Positions 1 through 8,267 of a DNA stretch of 64,000 bases are shown here, piece by piece (the first letter of the stretch is position 1; every line of letters starts with the position of its first letter). The translations under genes and the position numbers were made by a program. Source of the stretch: Flavobacterium sp. SH_e (GTDB lineage: Bacteria; Bacteroidota; Bacteroidia; Flavobacteriales; Flavobacteriaceae); assembly GCF_025717045.1 (NCBI RefSeq), contig NZ_JAOVZN010000011.1, positions 78,557 to 142,556 of the forward strand, in the 5' to 3' direction. A model generated the notes under the pieces. The model saw nothing but the letters and a program-made list of their open reading frames with translations, searched no databases and was not told where the DNA came from.

Positions 1-1233
1 GCACAGTTGAAATATAAAATTTCAGACGAATGGACTTCTCAGACAATCGTTTCGCGTACAAGATCATCATCTGAAGGATATGTTGTGGCTTTGACTATGT
101 TGAGCAACGAAACTCTTAGACAGCAAGTTACGAATCAAGATTATCCTTATTATGGTACTGATATTCAGCAGAATTTCAACGGCGATTTTAAAATAGGAAA
201 ATTGCGTAATAGAGTAGTGGCAGGTTTAGATTTTTACAGCCTTCGCGCGACGCGTAATGATGCAACAGTAAATATGCCAGCGCTTAATTTTAAAAAACCT
301 GGCGATGCTTATAACAATTTTACAATCAATAAAATAGAGCCTTTATTTGAAACAGCAACCTATACAAATATGGTATCAAATAACGAAAGAACTTATAGTG
401 CTTATGTTTCAGATGTATTGAATGTTACCGACAAATTATTGGTAATGGCAGGTGTTAGAGCCGATCGCTACATTAATAAAGGAGTGTATTATCCAAGCCG
501 TGATTCTATTGCTGGAAATTACAATCAGACTGCATTTTCTCCTAGATTTGGTGCTGTTTACCAAGTGATTAAAGACAAAGTTTCTGTCTTCGGAAATTAC
601 ATGAACGGATTTAATAATGTTGGCGGATCTGATTTTAATGGAAATACTTTTAAGCCAAATCAAGCGAATCAATTAGAAGGTGGAGTTAAATTTGATTTTA
701 ATAAAATCAGTGCGACTTTTAGTTATTATGACATAAAAGTTACAAATGTGACGCGCGACGATCCAGATCACGCAAATTTCCAAATTCAAGATGGTACGCA
801 ATTGAGTAAAGGTTTTGAAGCAGAATTTATCGCCAATCCTATTAAAGGTTTGAATATTGTGGCTGGTTATACGTACAATGACAGTGAATATACAAAAGCA
901 AATCCAAGTATTAACGGCTTAAGACCTACTACTGCGGGTTCGCCTACAACTGCCAATTTGTGGGCAAGTTATCGCTTGACAGAAGGAGCTGCATCTGGTC
1001 TTGGATTTGGTTTTGGTGGAATTTACGGAAGTGAATATTATCAAACCAATACAACTACTTTTAAATTTACTATTCCGTCTTATACCGTTTTGGATGCTTC
1101 GGTATTTTATGACAGACCTAAATTTAGATTAGGTTTAAAAGTAGATAATCTTACTAATGAAAAATATTGGTCATATCGTTTAGCAGCTCAAAACCCAACG
1201 AGAGTTACAGGAAATATTACCTTTAAATTCTAA
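1..1233 (+). CDS. TonB-dependent siderophore receptor, 3' part (5' end outside window)
   Basis: This is the C-terminal part of an outer-membrane TonB-dependent receptor of the siderophore type, which imports ferric chelates with energy from TonB-ExbBD. The frame is open to the left edge, so the signal peptide, plug domain and first barrel strands lie outside the window. About 410 residues remain of a family that usually has 700-800. The visible part is a run of alternating aromatic and polar beta strands, with the late-barrel motif KPNQANQLEGGVKFD, then NEKYWSYR, and a final phenylalanine (NITFKF) typical of outer-membrane barrels. The PepSY membrane gene 57 bp downstream fits an iron-uptake pair. 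The substrate cannot be told from this part. The family call is secure. Confidence 0.9.
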   Translation, partial: AQLKYKISDEWTSQTIVSRTRSSSEGYVVALTMLSNETLRQQVTNQDYPYYGTDIQQNFNGDFKIGKLRNRVVAGLDFYSLRATRNDATVNMPALNFKKPGDAYNNFTINKIEPLFETATYTNMVSNNERTYSAYVSDVLNVTDKLLVMAGVRADRYINKGVYYPSRDSIAGNYNQTAFSPRFGAVYQVIKDKVSVFGNYMNGFNNVGGSDFNGNTFKPNQANQLEGGVKFDFNKISATFSYYDIKVTNVTRDDPDHANFQIQDGTQLSKGFEAEFIANPIKGLNIVAGYTYNDSEYTKANPSINGLRPTTAGSPTTANLWASYRLTEGAASGLGFGFGGIYGSEYYQTNTTTFKFTIPSYTVLDASVFYDRPKFRLGLKVDNLTNEKYWSYRLAAQNPTRVTGNITFKF

Positions 1234-1266
1234 GGATTTCAATTCGTCATTTCAAATGATATTATC

Positions 1267-1274
1267 TACATTTG
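1267..1274 (+). promoter_or_regulatory. Possible -7 promoter element (TACATTTG)
   Basis: TACATTTG matches the Bacteroidota -7 consensus TAnnTTTG and ends 16 bp before the ATG of the PepSY gene. No clear -33 TTG is seen at the usual distance, so cotranscription with the receptor gene is equally possible. Confidence 0.35.
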
Positions 1275-1290
1275 GACTTTATTGCAAATT

Positions 1291-2388
1291 ATGACCAAAG
1301 GTTTTAAAAATACCATTAGACAAATACATTTGTGGCTCGGTTTAGCATCGGGCCTCATTGTTTTTATAGTGAGCATCACTGGATTTCTTTATGTTTTTGA
1401 AGAAGAAATTCGTGATTTTTCACTGAAAGAATATCTTCATGTTCCCGTTCAAGAAAAACCATTTATAGGTTTAAAAACTATAATTGAAAATTATGAACAT
1501 CTGGAACCTAAACAGAAAATTACAGCTTTAAAAATTGATAAAGCAGAACCTAATGCTGCTGTTCAAATTTCGACCAAAAAGAAAAAGACATATTATTTCA
1601 ATCCGTACGATGGGACTTTAATAAATCAGCAAGGTTCAGACTGGCTAAATACTGTACTAGAAATACATCGTACTTTATTATTAGGGAAGTTTGGCGAATT
1701 CATTCAAGGCTGGTCGGTTGTGATTTTCATCATTATGCTGATTACGGGACTGATTTTATGGTTTCCAAGCCAAACGCGTTTAATCAAACAATCTCTAAAA
1801 ATAAAATGGAGTGGTTCTTTTAAAAGAATCAATTTTGATTTGCATCAAGTCCTCGGATTTTACGCTTCTATTTTTTTGCTTTTAATTGCTTTTTCAGGAA
1901 CTTATTTTAAATATGAAACGGTAAAAAAAGGAGTCAGTTTAGTTACAGGAGTTAAATTAAGAAAAGGAAATGAAATAATTTCTAACGAAAAAATAGATTC
2001 GACAACAATTCCTGTTCGTTATAATAATATTTACGAAAGTGCTAATGCAAAATATCCAGGAGCAACTTCAGTTTCATTTTCGATAAGAAAAACGGGAGAA
2101 TTGCGATTAAGAATGACTTATCCAAATGATTGGGCAAGAAATCAAAATACTATTTTTTTTGATGGAAAAACAGGGCAGATGCTTCGAACAAAATTATACA
2201 AAGACAATAATGCTGCAGATGTTTACGAAGCTAGTAATCACGATTTGCATACGGGAGTTTTCTTTGGACTTACAGGAAAAATAATTTGGAGTTTGGTTAG
2301 TTTGACCGGAGCTTCTTTGCCAATAACTGGATTTATTATTTGGTGGAAGAAAGGGAAGAAGTCTAAGAAGAAAAAGATTAAGGCATAG
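1291..2388 (+). CDS. PepSY-associated transmembrane protein
   Basis: Inner-membrane protein of the PepSY-associated TM family, often encoded next to siderophore receptors and thought to help in ferric-siderophore reduction or iron release in the periplasm. It has 365 residues. Four hydrophobic helices are visible: near residues 10-35 (HLWLGLASGLIVF...), 137-160, 187-208 (HQVLGFYASIFLLL) and 330-352. A large periplasmic part lies between the third and fourth. Histidines at helix starts (IHLWLG, HQVLGF, HDLHTG) fit the family. ATG 1291 was chosen over an upstream TTG at 1282. A lysine-rich tail ends the protein just before a terminator. The role in iron uptake is inferred from family and neighbour. 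Confidence 0.85.
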   Translation: MTKGFKNTIRQIHLWLGLASGLIVFIVSITGFLYVFEEEIRDFSLKEYLHVPVQEKPFIGLKTIIENYEHLEPKQKITALKIDKAEPNAAVQISTKKKKTYYFNPYDGTLINQQGSDWLNTVLEIHRTLLLGKFGEFIQGWSVVIFIIMLITGLILWFPSQTRLIKQSLKIKWSGSFKRINFDLHQVLGFYASIFLLLIAFSGTYFKYETVKKGVSLVTGVKLRKGNEIISNEKIDSTTIPVRYNNIYESANAKYPGATSVSFSIRKTGELRLRMTYPNDWARNQNTIFFDGKTGQMLRTKLYKDNNAADVYEASNHDLHTGVFFGLTGKIIWSLVSLTGASLPITGFIIWWKKGKKSKKKKIKA

Positions 2389-2405
2389 ATTATTTCTATT
2401 CAAAT

Positions 2406-2443
2406 AAAAAAGCGCAAAATCAGATACATTTTGCGCTTTTTTT
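2406..2443. terminator. Bidirectional intrinsic terminator
   Basis: A 15-bp stem with AAAAAGCGCAAAAT on the left and ATTTTGCGCTTTTT on the right surrounds a 7-nt loop and ends in a T run on both strands. It separates the plus-strand PepSY gene from the converging SDR gene. Confidence 0.85.
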
Positions 2444-2487
2444 ATTTGAAATAATTTGTTTCCTTTTTTACGAAAAACCTAAATTAT

Positions 2488-3297
2488 TTAACCATGTGCT
2501 TCAACTGAAACATCGTTCCATTTTTCCCAGCTTTCCAATCTCTGATCGTAGCTTTGTTTAACGAATGGAAATGCCACTTTTCCAAGCAATAATCGCAAAG
2601 GTGGATTTTCGTTTTCTACTAATTTTACCACTATTGGAGCAGTCGCCTCAACTTTTCCAAAAATGTTTTCTCTTTCAGCAAGAGCTTTTTTGATTTCGTC
2701 ATAATAAGGTAAACTTTCGCTTGTGATTCCTGTATGCCAAATATTAGAGGCGTATCCGTTTGGTTCTAATAAAGTAACGTTGATCCCGAATTGTTTTACT
2801 TCAGAAGCTAAAGTTTCGCTTAAACCTTCAATAGCAAATTTAGAAGCGCTGTAAAGCCCCATTGCTGTTGGTAAAGTAGCCAATCCTAATATAGAAGAGA
2901 CCTGAATAATATGACCGCTTTTTTGTTCTCTCATAATTGGAAGAACGGCTTGCGTTAGCCACAATGTTCCAAAGAAATTAGTCTCAAATTGTTCTCTCGC
3001 TTCTTGTTCGCTGGCTTCTTCAACTGCACCTGTAAGCGCATAACCCGCATTGTTGATCAAAACATCGATTGTTCCAAAATGTTTTTTTACTTTCTGAATC
3101 ACTTCAAGAGATTCTTCACGATTATTAACATCCAATTTTAAAGGTAAAATTGCGCTTCCGTACTTTTCTTTTAAATCGTTTAATGTTTCTAGATTTCTAG
3201 CTGTTGCGGCTACATTATATCCTTTTGCTAAAAATGCTTCTGTCCAAGCTCTTCCAAAACCTTTTGAAGCTCCTGTAATTAAAATTGTTTTTGACAT
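2488..3297 (-). CDS. Short-chain dehydrogenase/reductase (SDR)
   Basis: Classical cytoplasmic SDR oxidoreductase of 269 residues, using NAD(P)H to reduce or oxidise a small alcohol or carbonyl substrate. The Rossmann motif TGASKGFG is at residues 8-15, NNAG at 82-85, the catalytic serine in VSSILG near 134, and the YSASK catalytic pair at Tyr149 and Lys153. The substrate is unknown. The gene lies downstream of a TetR repressor, and the same 16-bp palindrome stands about 30 bp before both start codons. The SDR is therefore very probably the repressor's target, switched on by a small ligand. The family call is firm and the regulation is inferred from the shared operator. Confidence 0.93.
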   Translation of the reverse strand: MSKTILITGASKGFGRAWTEAFLAKGYNVAATARNLETLNDLKEKYGSAILPLKLDVNNREESLEVIQKVKKHFGTIDVLINNAGYALTGAVEEASEQEAREQFETNFFGTLWLTQAVLPIMREQKSGHIIQVSSILGLATLPTAMGLYSASKFAIEGLSETLASEVKQFGINVTLLEPNGYASNIWHTGITSESLPYYDEIKKALAERENIFGKVEATAPIVVKLVENENPPLRLLLGKVAFPFVKQSYDQRLESWEKWNDVSVEAHG

Positions 3298-3328
3298 GGT
3301 ATTTGTTTTTTAGAATTAATATTTAAAT

Positions 3329-3344
3329 ATGACTGATCGGTCAT
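3329..3344. promoter_or_regulatory. TetR operator upstream of the SDR gene
   Basis: ATGACTGATCGGTCAT is a near-perfect palindrome, 31 bp upstream of the SDR start codon. Read on one strand it differs at only two positions from the palindrome before the tetR gene (ATGACCAATCGGTCAT on the minus strand). Confidence 0.75.
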
Positions 3345-3361
3345 TTTTATAGTAAAAAAAA

Positions 3362-3949
3362 TTATATCTTTTTTTCGGATATATTTTTTTTAAGTGTTTC
3401 TACTATTGTTTTCATGTTATTATTGTTTCCAGACATTCTTGACATTAAATGTCCTCCTTCTAACATAGCAAAAAGTACAGTTGAGAATTCTGCTGCATTC
3501 CAGTTTGGATCAAATTCATTATCAGCTATTCCTTTTTCTATAATAGAAGTTAAAAGCATTTGTCCGCGTTTGATAGCGACGTTTACTTTTTCTTTTACAA
3601 TCGGATTGGTGTCATCTGCTTCCGTTCCGAAATTCAATAAAGGACAGCCACCAATAAGTGGCGGATTTATCGGATTACTGAAAAAGTCGATGTACGCAAA
3701 AAGTTGTTCTGTAGCACTTTTTCCTTGAGAAAGTTCTGCTTGAAGTTTACTGCTTAATATTTTCATATTGTGATCTACAGCGGCACAAGCCAAAACATCT
3801 TTATTTTCAAAATGAACGTACATGCTTCCTTTAGACAATTTGGTTGCTTCCATAATATCGCTCATAGAAGTAGCTGCAATTCCTTTTGTATTAAAAATAG
3901 GAGCGGCTTTTTCTATAATAAATTGTCTGGTTTCTTCGCCTTTTGTCAT
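3362..3949 (-). CDS. TetR/AcrR family transcriptional repressor
   Basis: One-component repressor of 195 residues. The N-terminal helix-turn-helix reads IFNTKGIAATSMSDIMEATKLSKGSMYVHF (given in two parts: residues of helix 1-2, then the recognition helix SKGSMYVHF), followed by a helical ligand-binding domain. The start is placed at the ATG at 3949 (MTKGEETRQ). A longer reading from 3994 would put the start codon inside the operator palindrome and adds residues unlike the family. It lies upstream of the SDR gene on the same strand, and matching operators before both genes indicate autoregulation plus control of the SDR. The inducer is unknown. Confidence 0.9.
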   Translation of the reverse strand: MTKGEETRQFIIEKAAPIFNTKGIAATSMSDIMEATKLSKGSMYVHFENKDVLACAAVDHNMKILSSKLQAELSQGKSATEQLFAYIDFFSNPINPPLIGGCPLLNFGTEADDTNPIVKEKVNVAIKRGQMLLTSIIEKGIADNEFDPNWNAAEFSTVLFAMLEGGHLMSRMSGNNNNMKTIVETLKKNISEKKI

Positions 3950-3974
3950 GATGTATTGTATTATAACGATACAA

Positions 3975-3998
3975 ATATATGACCGATTGGTCATATAT
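3975..3998. promoter_or_regulatory. TetR autoregulatory operator
   Basis: Two 10-bp inverted arms (ATATATGACC and GGTCATATAT) flank a GATT centre. The core ATGACCGATTGGTCAT is at 3979-3994, 29 bp upstream of the tetR start codon, the same geometry as the operator before the SDR gene. Confidence 0.8.
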
Positions 3999-4080
3999 GC
4001 AAATTTTCTTTGACTTTTTTATTTTAGAATAGAGAAGCGTTTCAAAATATGTAATAGAAATATGTAATAAATAAGTTGAT

Positions 4081-4527
4081 TCAAATACCACCATAACGAA
4101 GCGTTGATCCCAAAATCAGCATCGTAACTCCTGTTAAAGTAACAGTTAAAATAATTATAGCTATTTTTTTGATATTATTTTCATTGAGATTTGGAATAAT
4201 ATAAAATTGAGCACAAACCGCACAGATAAAAGTACAAAAAAGCAAAATCAATTTTAATGACACAACTTTTTCAAATCCACTCTTAAAATGAAACCAGGTT
4301 TCTATGGTTACACCAAAATCATACGCCATCCAGATTCCCGTTACAATTAGTAAAACAAGAGAAGACATTCCGAGCGTTTCGAATTTCTTTTCAAAGTTAA
4401 GAATAATCTTAGGGTCTTTTTTCTTTAATGCTGTCGGCAAATAACAAATAGCTAAAAGTAAATGACCTCCAACCCAAATTGTTGCCGCTAAAAGATGAAT
4501 TATTAGTATAAAATGATGCAAGGTCAT
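4081..4527 (-). CDS. CopD-family four-helix membrane protein
   Basis: Inner-membrane protein of 148 residues with four hydrophobic helices and the CopD-type first-helix motif HLLAATIWVGGH, whose histidines are metal or haem ligand candidates. Related proteins include copper-resistance CopD and uncharacterised haem-binding membrane proteins. The start is set at ATG 4527 (MTLHHFILI), because the hydrophobic helix begins there and the upstream in-frame residues run into the end of nrdG. It is the last gene of the nadA-nadB-ric-nrdD-nrdG series, 22 bp after nrdG, so it is probably cotranscribed. Its role in that set is unknown. Confidence 0.8.
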   Translation of the reverse strand: MTLHHFILIIHLLAATIWVGGHLLLAICYLPTALKKKDPKIILNFEKKFETLGMSSLVLLIVTGIWMAYDFGVTIETWFHFKSGFEKVVSLKLILLFCTFICAVCAQFYIIPNLNENNIKKIAIIILTVTLTGVTMLILGSTLRYGGI

Positions 4528-4549
4528 GATGTATTTATTTTCAAGTTTT

Positions 4550-5278
4550 TTACTCTCTAAAAACAACTTTTATTTTTGAAGTTGATAAGTTTTTCAGTCT
4601 TATTTCTTTGTTAGAATTGTTTAGTTTTGAAAGTGTTGGAACATTATTCATAAAATGCTGTATATAATAATTTCCTTCAAAATTCTTACTTTCCAAATAT
4701 TCAATCATCTTTACAAAATCATCTTCTGAAATTAATGAAGAATGAAATGTCGTGCGAACTTCAAACGGAATATTCGACCTAATTAAAAGCAAAAGACTTT
4801 CTTCAAATTCAGAAAATAAGCCTGATTGCGTTAGTTTTTTAAAGGTATGAGGAAGACTTTTATAATCTAACGCAACATAATCAATCAATTGATTATGAAT
4901 CAGGCTATTCAATATTTTTGGATTGGAACCGTTGGTGTCAATTTTTACCGCAAATCCCATTGTTTTGATTTCTTTTATAAAATCAATGATATTTTTGTGT
5001 AAAGTGCATTCGCCACCGCTTAATACTACACCGTCTAATAATCCTTTTCGGGTTTTAAGAAAAGAAAGAACTTCATTAAAATCTATTTTTCCTTTTCCTA
5101 AAACAATATCTGGATTATAGCAGTATGAACACCGCATGTTACAGCCCGCAAACCACACTATGCAGGCCGTTTTATGCGGATAATCTAATAAAGTAAAAGG
5201 CGTGAGGCTAAATATTCCTTTAGTAGATAATGGTTTCTTCGAAATGTGTACGCTGTTGGTGTTCACCTTTTTTTCCAA
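4550..5278 (-). CDS. nrdG: Anaerobic ribonucleotide reductase activating protein (radical SAM)
   Basis: Radical SAM enzyme that uses a [4Fe-4S] cluster and S-adenosylmethionine to create the glycyl radical on class III ribonucleotide reductase. The cluster motif is C46-N-M-R-C50-S-Y-C53, preceded by LTPFTLLDYP as in the longer NrdG group, and VVLSGGECTL gives the SAM-binding GGE. It has about 242 residues. No in-frame ATG precedes the cysteine motif. The start is either TTG at 5278 or GTG at 5266, both inside the 3' end of the upstream glycyl-radical ORF, so translation is probably coupled. Family call strong, exact start uncertain. Confidence 0.9.
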   Translation of the reverse strand: MEKKVNTNSVHISKKPLSTKGIFSLTPFTLLDYPHKTACIVWFAGCNMRCSYCYNPDIVLGKGKIDFNEVLSFLKTRKGLLDGVVLSGGECTLHKNIIDFIKEIKTMGFAVKIDTNGSNPKILNSLIHNQLIDYVALDYKSLPHTFKKLTQSGLFSEFEESLLLLIRSNIPFEVRTTFHSSLISEDDFVKMIEYLESKNFEGNYYIQHFMNNVPTLSKLNNSNKEIRLKNLSTSKIKVVFRE

Positions 5279-5387
5279 TATTAAAACTTTCTACAGGTCT
5301 GTGATAACCCATTACACGTGTGTAAACCAGGCATTTACTTCTTTCTTTTTTATTCTCTGCTAGAATTTTATGCGTTTTTGTTTTCAT
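5220..5387 (-). CDS. Separate glycyl-radical domain of class III ribonucleotide reductase (55 aa)
   Basis: A 55-residue ORF whose second half, KCLVYTRVMGYHRPVESFN followed by IGKKGEHQQRTHFEE, is the C-terminal glycyl-radical segment found in NrdD proteins. Gly27 in VMGYHRPV is the expected radical site. The nrdD frame stops at 5368 without this segment, and this ORF begins at an ATG (5387) inside the last codons of nrdD, overlapping it by 20 nt in another frame. It then overlaps the start of nrdG. Options are a real two-chain reductase made by coupled translation, a +1 frameshift giving a fused chain, or an assembly indel. NrdD, this ORF and NrdG together account for all parts of an active enzyme. 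Confidence 0.82.
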   Translation of the reverse strand: MKTKTHKILAENKKERSKCLVYTRVMGYHRPVESFNIGKKGEHQQRTHFEETIIY

Positions 5388-7491
5388 AAGCCAAGTGTTT
5401 TTGATTGTTTTTATTGAGTAAAATTTCGTCGCATTTTGGACAGTATTCATGTTCTCCGTTAAGATAACCATGAATAGGACAGATGCTAAAAATTGGTGTT
5501 ACGGTTATGTAAGGCAGTTTGAAATTGGTTAAAACTTTCTTTACGAAATTTTTACAAGCTTCTGGACTGCTAATTTTTTCTCTCATATAAAGATGTAAAA
5601 CTGTACCGCCAGTATATTTGCATTGCAGTTCGTCCTGAAGCAATAAGGCTTCAAAAGGATCGTCGGTATGATCGACTGGAATTTGTGAACTATTTGTATA
5701 ATAAATATTCTCATTTTGTCCCGCTTGCAAAATCTCTGGAAAACGCTTTTTGTCTTCTTTAGCAAAACGATAAGTTGTTCCTTCGGCTGGCGTTGCTTCT
5801 AGATTGTAAAGATTTCCAGTTTCTTCCTGAAATTCCTTCATTCGCAATCGAATATAATCTAGAATTTCTGTTGCAAAATGAATTCCAGAACTGCAGGTTA
5901 TATTTTGCTTTCCTTCAGAGAAATTGATCACCATTTCGTTCATTCCATTCACGCCAATTGTTGAAAAGTGATTTCTGAAATGCTTCAAATAACGTTGCGT
6001 GTACGGGTAAAGTCCGCGGTCGTACATGGTTTGGATAAAGGTTCTTTTTTTCTCTAAAGTGGATTTTGCAATTTTCAGTAATTCATCTAAATGAGCAAAC
6101 AAATTAATGATATTTCCTCTGTGCAAATAACCCAAGCGCGCCATATTGATCGTAACAACGCCAATACTTCCCGTCATTTCGGCACTTCCAAAAAGACCAT
6201 TTCCTCGTTTTAATAATTCTCTTAAATCGAGTTGTAAACGACAACACATACTTCGAACGGCATTTGGCTTGTAAGCTTCAGGGTTTTCGATGCGATTTCC
6301 TTTTTCATCCAAAATATATTGGCTTCCAATAAAATTCTGAAAATAAGAAGAACCAATTTTAGCGGTGTTTTCAAATAACAAATCGACATTTTCTCCATTC
6401 CAGTCAAAATCTTCCGTAATATTCACAGTCGGAATTGGGAATGTAAAAGGCTGTCCGTTGGCATCGCCTTCGGTCATAATGGTGTAATATGCTTTATTAA
6501 TGAGATTCATTTCTTTTTGAAAATCAGCATATTTTAAATCTATTAGTTTGGATGCGCCTCTTTTTTTAGCTTCCAAAATCAGATCTTCATTATCGACATT
6601 CAAAAACAAATGAAGATTATTTCGAGTAGGAATCTGTTCTTTTAAATCTTCTGGTACATTCCAATCAAGAGTAATATTCGTAAAAGGCGATTGTCCCCAG
6701 CGTGCGGGTACGTTTAGATTGTAAACAAAACTTCTAATTCCTTTTAAAACTTCTTCATAAGAAAGCTGATCTTTAAAAACATAAGGAGCCAAATAAGTAT
6801 CAAAAGAACTGAAAGCTTGAGCGCCTGCCCATTCGCTTTGCAGAATTCCTAAGAAATTAGCCATTTGCCCTAATGCTTCTCTAAAATGAGAAGGAGGTCT
6901 GCTCTCGACACGGCCGCGCACGCCGTTAAAACCTTCATTTAACAGTACACGCAAGCTCCAACCAGCGCAGTATCCAGTAAGACAATCCAAATCATGGATG
7001 TGTATGTCGCCATTCCTATGAGCAGAACCTTCTTCTTTATTATATATTTTATCGAGCCAATAATTGGCAATTACTTTTCCTGCGGTATTGCTAACCAATC
7101 CGGCGTTTGAATACGAAATATTTGCATTAGCATTAATTCGCCAATCTGATTGGTTAATGTATTCTTCAATAGTTTGTGTACTATCTATATAAGTGGTGTC
7201 ATCGTTTAAACCATTAATATGTTCTCGCTGTAATTTTCTCGTATGGCGATAAATTATAAACGAACGCATGGTCTGGAAATATCCGTTTTCAAAAAGCACT
7301 CTTTCAATCATGTCCTGAATTTCTTCTACAGGCCAAGAATATTTTACCTCCAAACCAGAAAGAACAATTTTAAAAATCTTTTTATCTAAAGGTTTATTGA
7401 CGCTCTGAAAAGCTTTTTGAATGGCATCCTGAATTTTATAAGCCTCAAAAGGCTTATAATCTCCGTTGCGTTTGATCACATATTTCTCCAT
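5368..7491 (-). CDS. nrdD: Anaerobic ribonucleoside-triphosphate reductase, catalytic chain
   Basis: Class III ribonucleotide reductase of 707 residues, making dNTPs without oxygen. An ATP-cone begins at the N-terminus (MEKYVIKRNGDYKPFEAYKI, residues 1-20, domain to about 90). The central ten-stranded barrel domain contains GSAEMTGSIGVVTIN and NITCSSGIHF. A zinc ribbon with C671, H674, C684 and C687 sits near the end. The protein stops about 20 residues after the zinc ribbon and lacks its own glycyl-radical loop, which is on the overlapping ORF at 5220-5387. It follows ric by 14 bp in the operon. The catalytic call is secure, and the split makes it unusual. Confidence 0.93.
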   Translation of the reverse strand: MEKYVIKRNGDYKPFEAYKIQDAIQKAFQSVNKPLDKKIFKIVLSGLEVKYSWPVEEIQDMIERVLFENGYFQTMRSFIIYRHTRKLQREHINGLNDDTTYIDSTQTIEEYINQSDWRINANANISYSNAGLVSNTAGKVIANYWLDKIYNKEEGSAHRNGDIHIHDLDCLTGYCAGWSLRVLLNEGFNGVRGRVESRPPSHFREALGQMANFLGILQSEWAGAQAFSSFDTYLAPYVFKDQLSYEEVLKGIRSFVYNLNVPARWGQSPFTNITLDWNVPEDLKEQIPTRNNLHLFLNVDNEDLILEAKKRGASKLIDLKYADFQKEMNLINKAYYTIMTEGDANGQPFTFPIPTVNITEDFDWNGENVDLLFENTAKIGSSYFQNFIGSQYILDEKGNRIENPEAYKPNAVRSMCCRLQLDLRELLKRGNGLFGSAEMTGSIGVVTINMARLGYLHRGNIINLFAHLDELLKIAKSTLEKKRTFIQTMYDRGLYPYTQRYLKHFRNHFSTIGVNGMNEMVINFSEGKQNITCSSGIHFATEILDYIRLRMKEFQEETGNLYNLEATPAEGTTYRFAKEDKKRFPEILQAGQNENIYYTNSSQIPVDHTDDPFEALLLQDELQCKYTGGTVLHLYMREKISSPEACKNFVKKVLTNFKLPYITVTPIFSICPIHGYLNGEHEYCPKCDEILLNKNNQKHLAYENKNA

Positions 7492-7505
7492 GGTTTTGTT
7501 TTTAA

Positions 7506-8237
7506 TTAAGACACTTTTTCAAATGTTTTTTCGAGCTCAATAGCTTTTGGAAATAAAATGTTGTTTTCCAAATGAATATGCTTTTTTAAATCTTTATCAA
7601 ATTCTTCAAGCATAAGAAAAGCTACTTTATAAGTGTTGCATGAATCAATAGGGGGCGTATAATTATTTGTTAAAGCAGCAATTCTTTTAAAGCGCTGTCC
7701 TTCTGTAATATGGTCATCTTTTAAAGTTAGAATTGGAGCTTCAATAGATAAAAAAGGCGGTGTTTCCAGTTCTGTACCTTTACTGTGTGCGACTTTCATT
7801 TTTTTGATAAAAGGAAAAACAACCAACTCTTCTCTTTTCATATGAGCCGTGAGATCCAAATACGTTTTTGAAAAAATAGTATGAATTTCATGAAGCTCAG
7901 GATGAATCGCACCGTGAACACCGCATATTTTATTTAAGTACTCCAAAATAACAGGAGATCTTTCTTCTACATATCTATGATGGGTTTTGGTTATATAATC
8001 TGCAATCATGTCTGGAGGCCAGCTTTTATAATCAAAAGACTGATTGACAGAACTGCCTCTTGCTTTTTCAATATGTTCAATAAGAACACTTTCTTCGATA
8101 TCTCTTTTTTTGCAGACTTCTTCAATAGTTCGATGTCCTTTGCAGCAAAAGTCGATATGGAATTTTGTAAAAATGGCTGCTGTTTTGAAATCATCTGCTA
8201 CGATTTCACCAATGGTTGTTTTACTTGTCAGTTTCAT
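7506..8237 (-). CDS. ric: Iron-sulfur cluster repair di-iron protein (RIC/ScdA/YtfE family)
   Basis: Cytoplasmic di-iron protein of 243 residues that helps restore Fe-S clusters after nitric-oxide or oxidative damage. Residues 1-60 form the ScdA N-terminal domain with the conserved FCCKG (Cys31-Cys32). The rest is a hemerythrin-like four-helix bundle with His and Glu ligands in THHRYVEERSP, CGVHGAIHPELHEI, AHMKREELVVFP and DDHITEG, and HIHLENNILFP near the end. It lies between nadB and nrdD with short gaps. The context with Fe-S enzymes (NadA, NrdG) and a globin points to a nitrosative-stress or anaerobic role. The family is firm. Confidence 0.93.
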   Translation of the reverse strand: MKLTSKTTIGEIVADDFKTAAIFTKFHIDFCCKGHRTIEEVCKKRDIEESVLIEHIEKARGSSVNQSFDYKSWPPDMIADYITKTHHRYVEERSPVILEYLNKICGVHGAIHPELHEIHTIFSKTYLDLTAHMKREELVVFPFIKKMKVAHSKGTELETPPFLSIEAPILTLKDDHITEGQRFKRIAALTNNYTPPIDSCNTYKVAFLMLEEFDKDLKKHIHLENNILFPKAIELEKTFEKVS

Positions 8238-8267
8238 AATGCTTAGGGGTATAGATTAATTTTGGTT

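Noticed and set aside
3950..3994. A longer start for the TetR gene
   Set aside because: The earlier start codon would lie inside the operator palindrome and the added residues do not fit the family.
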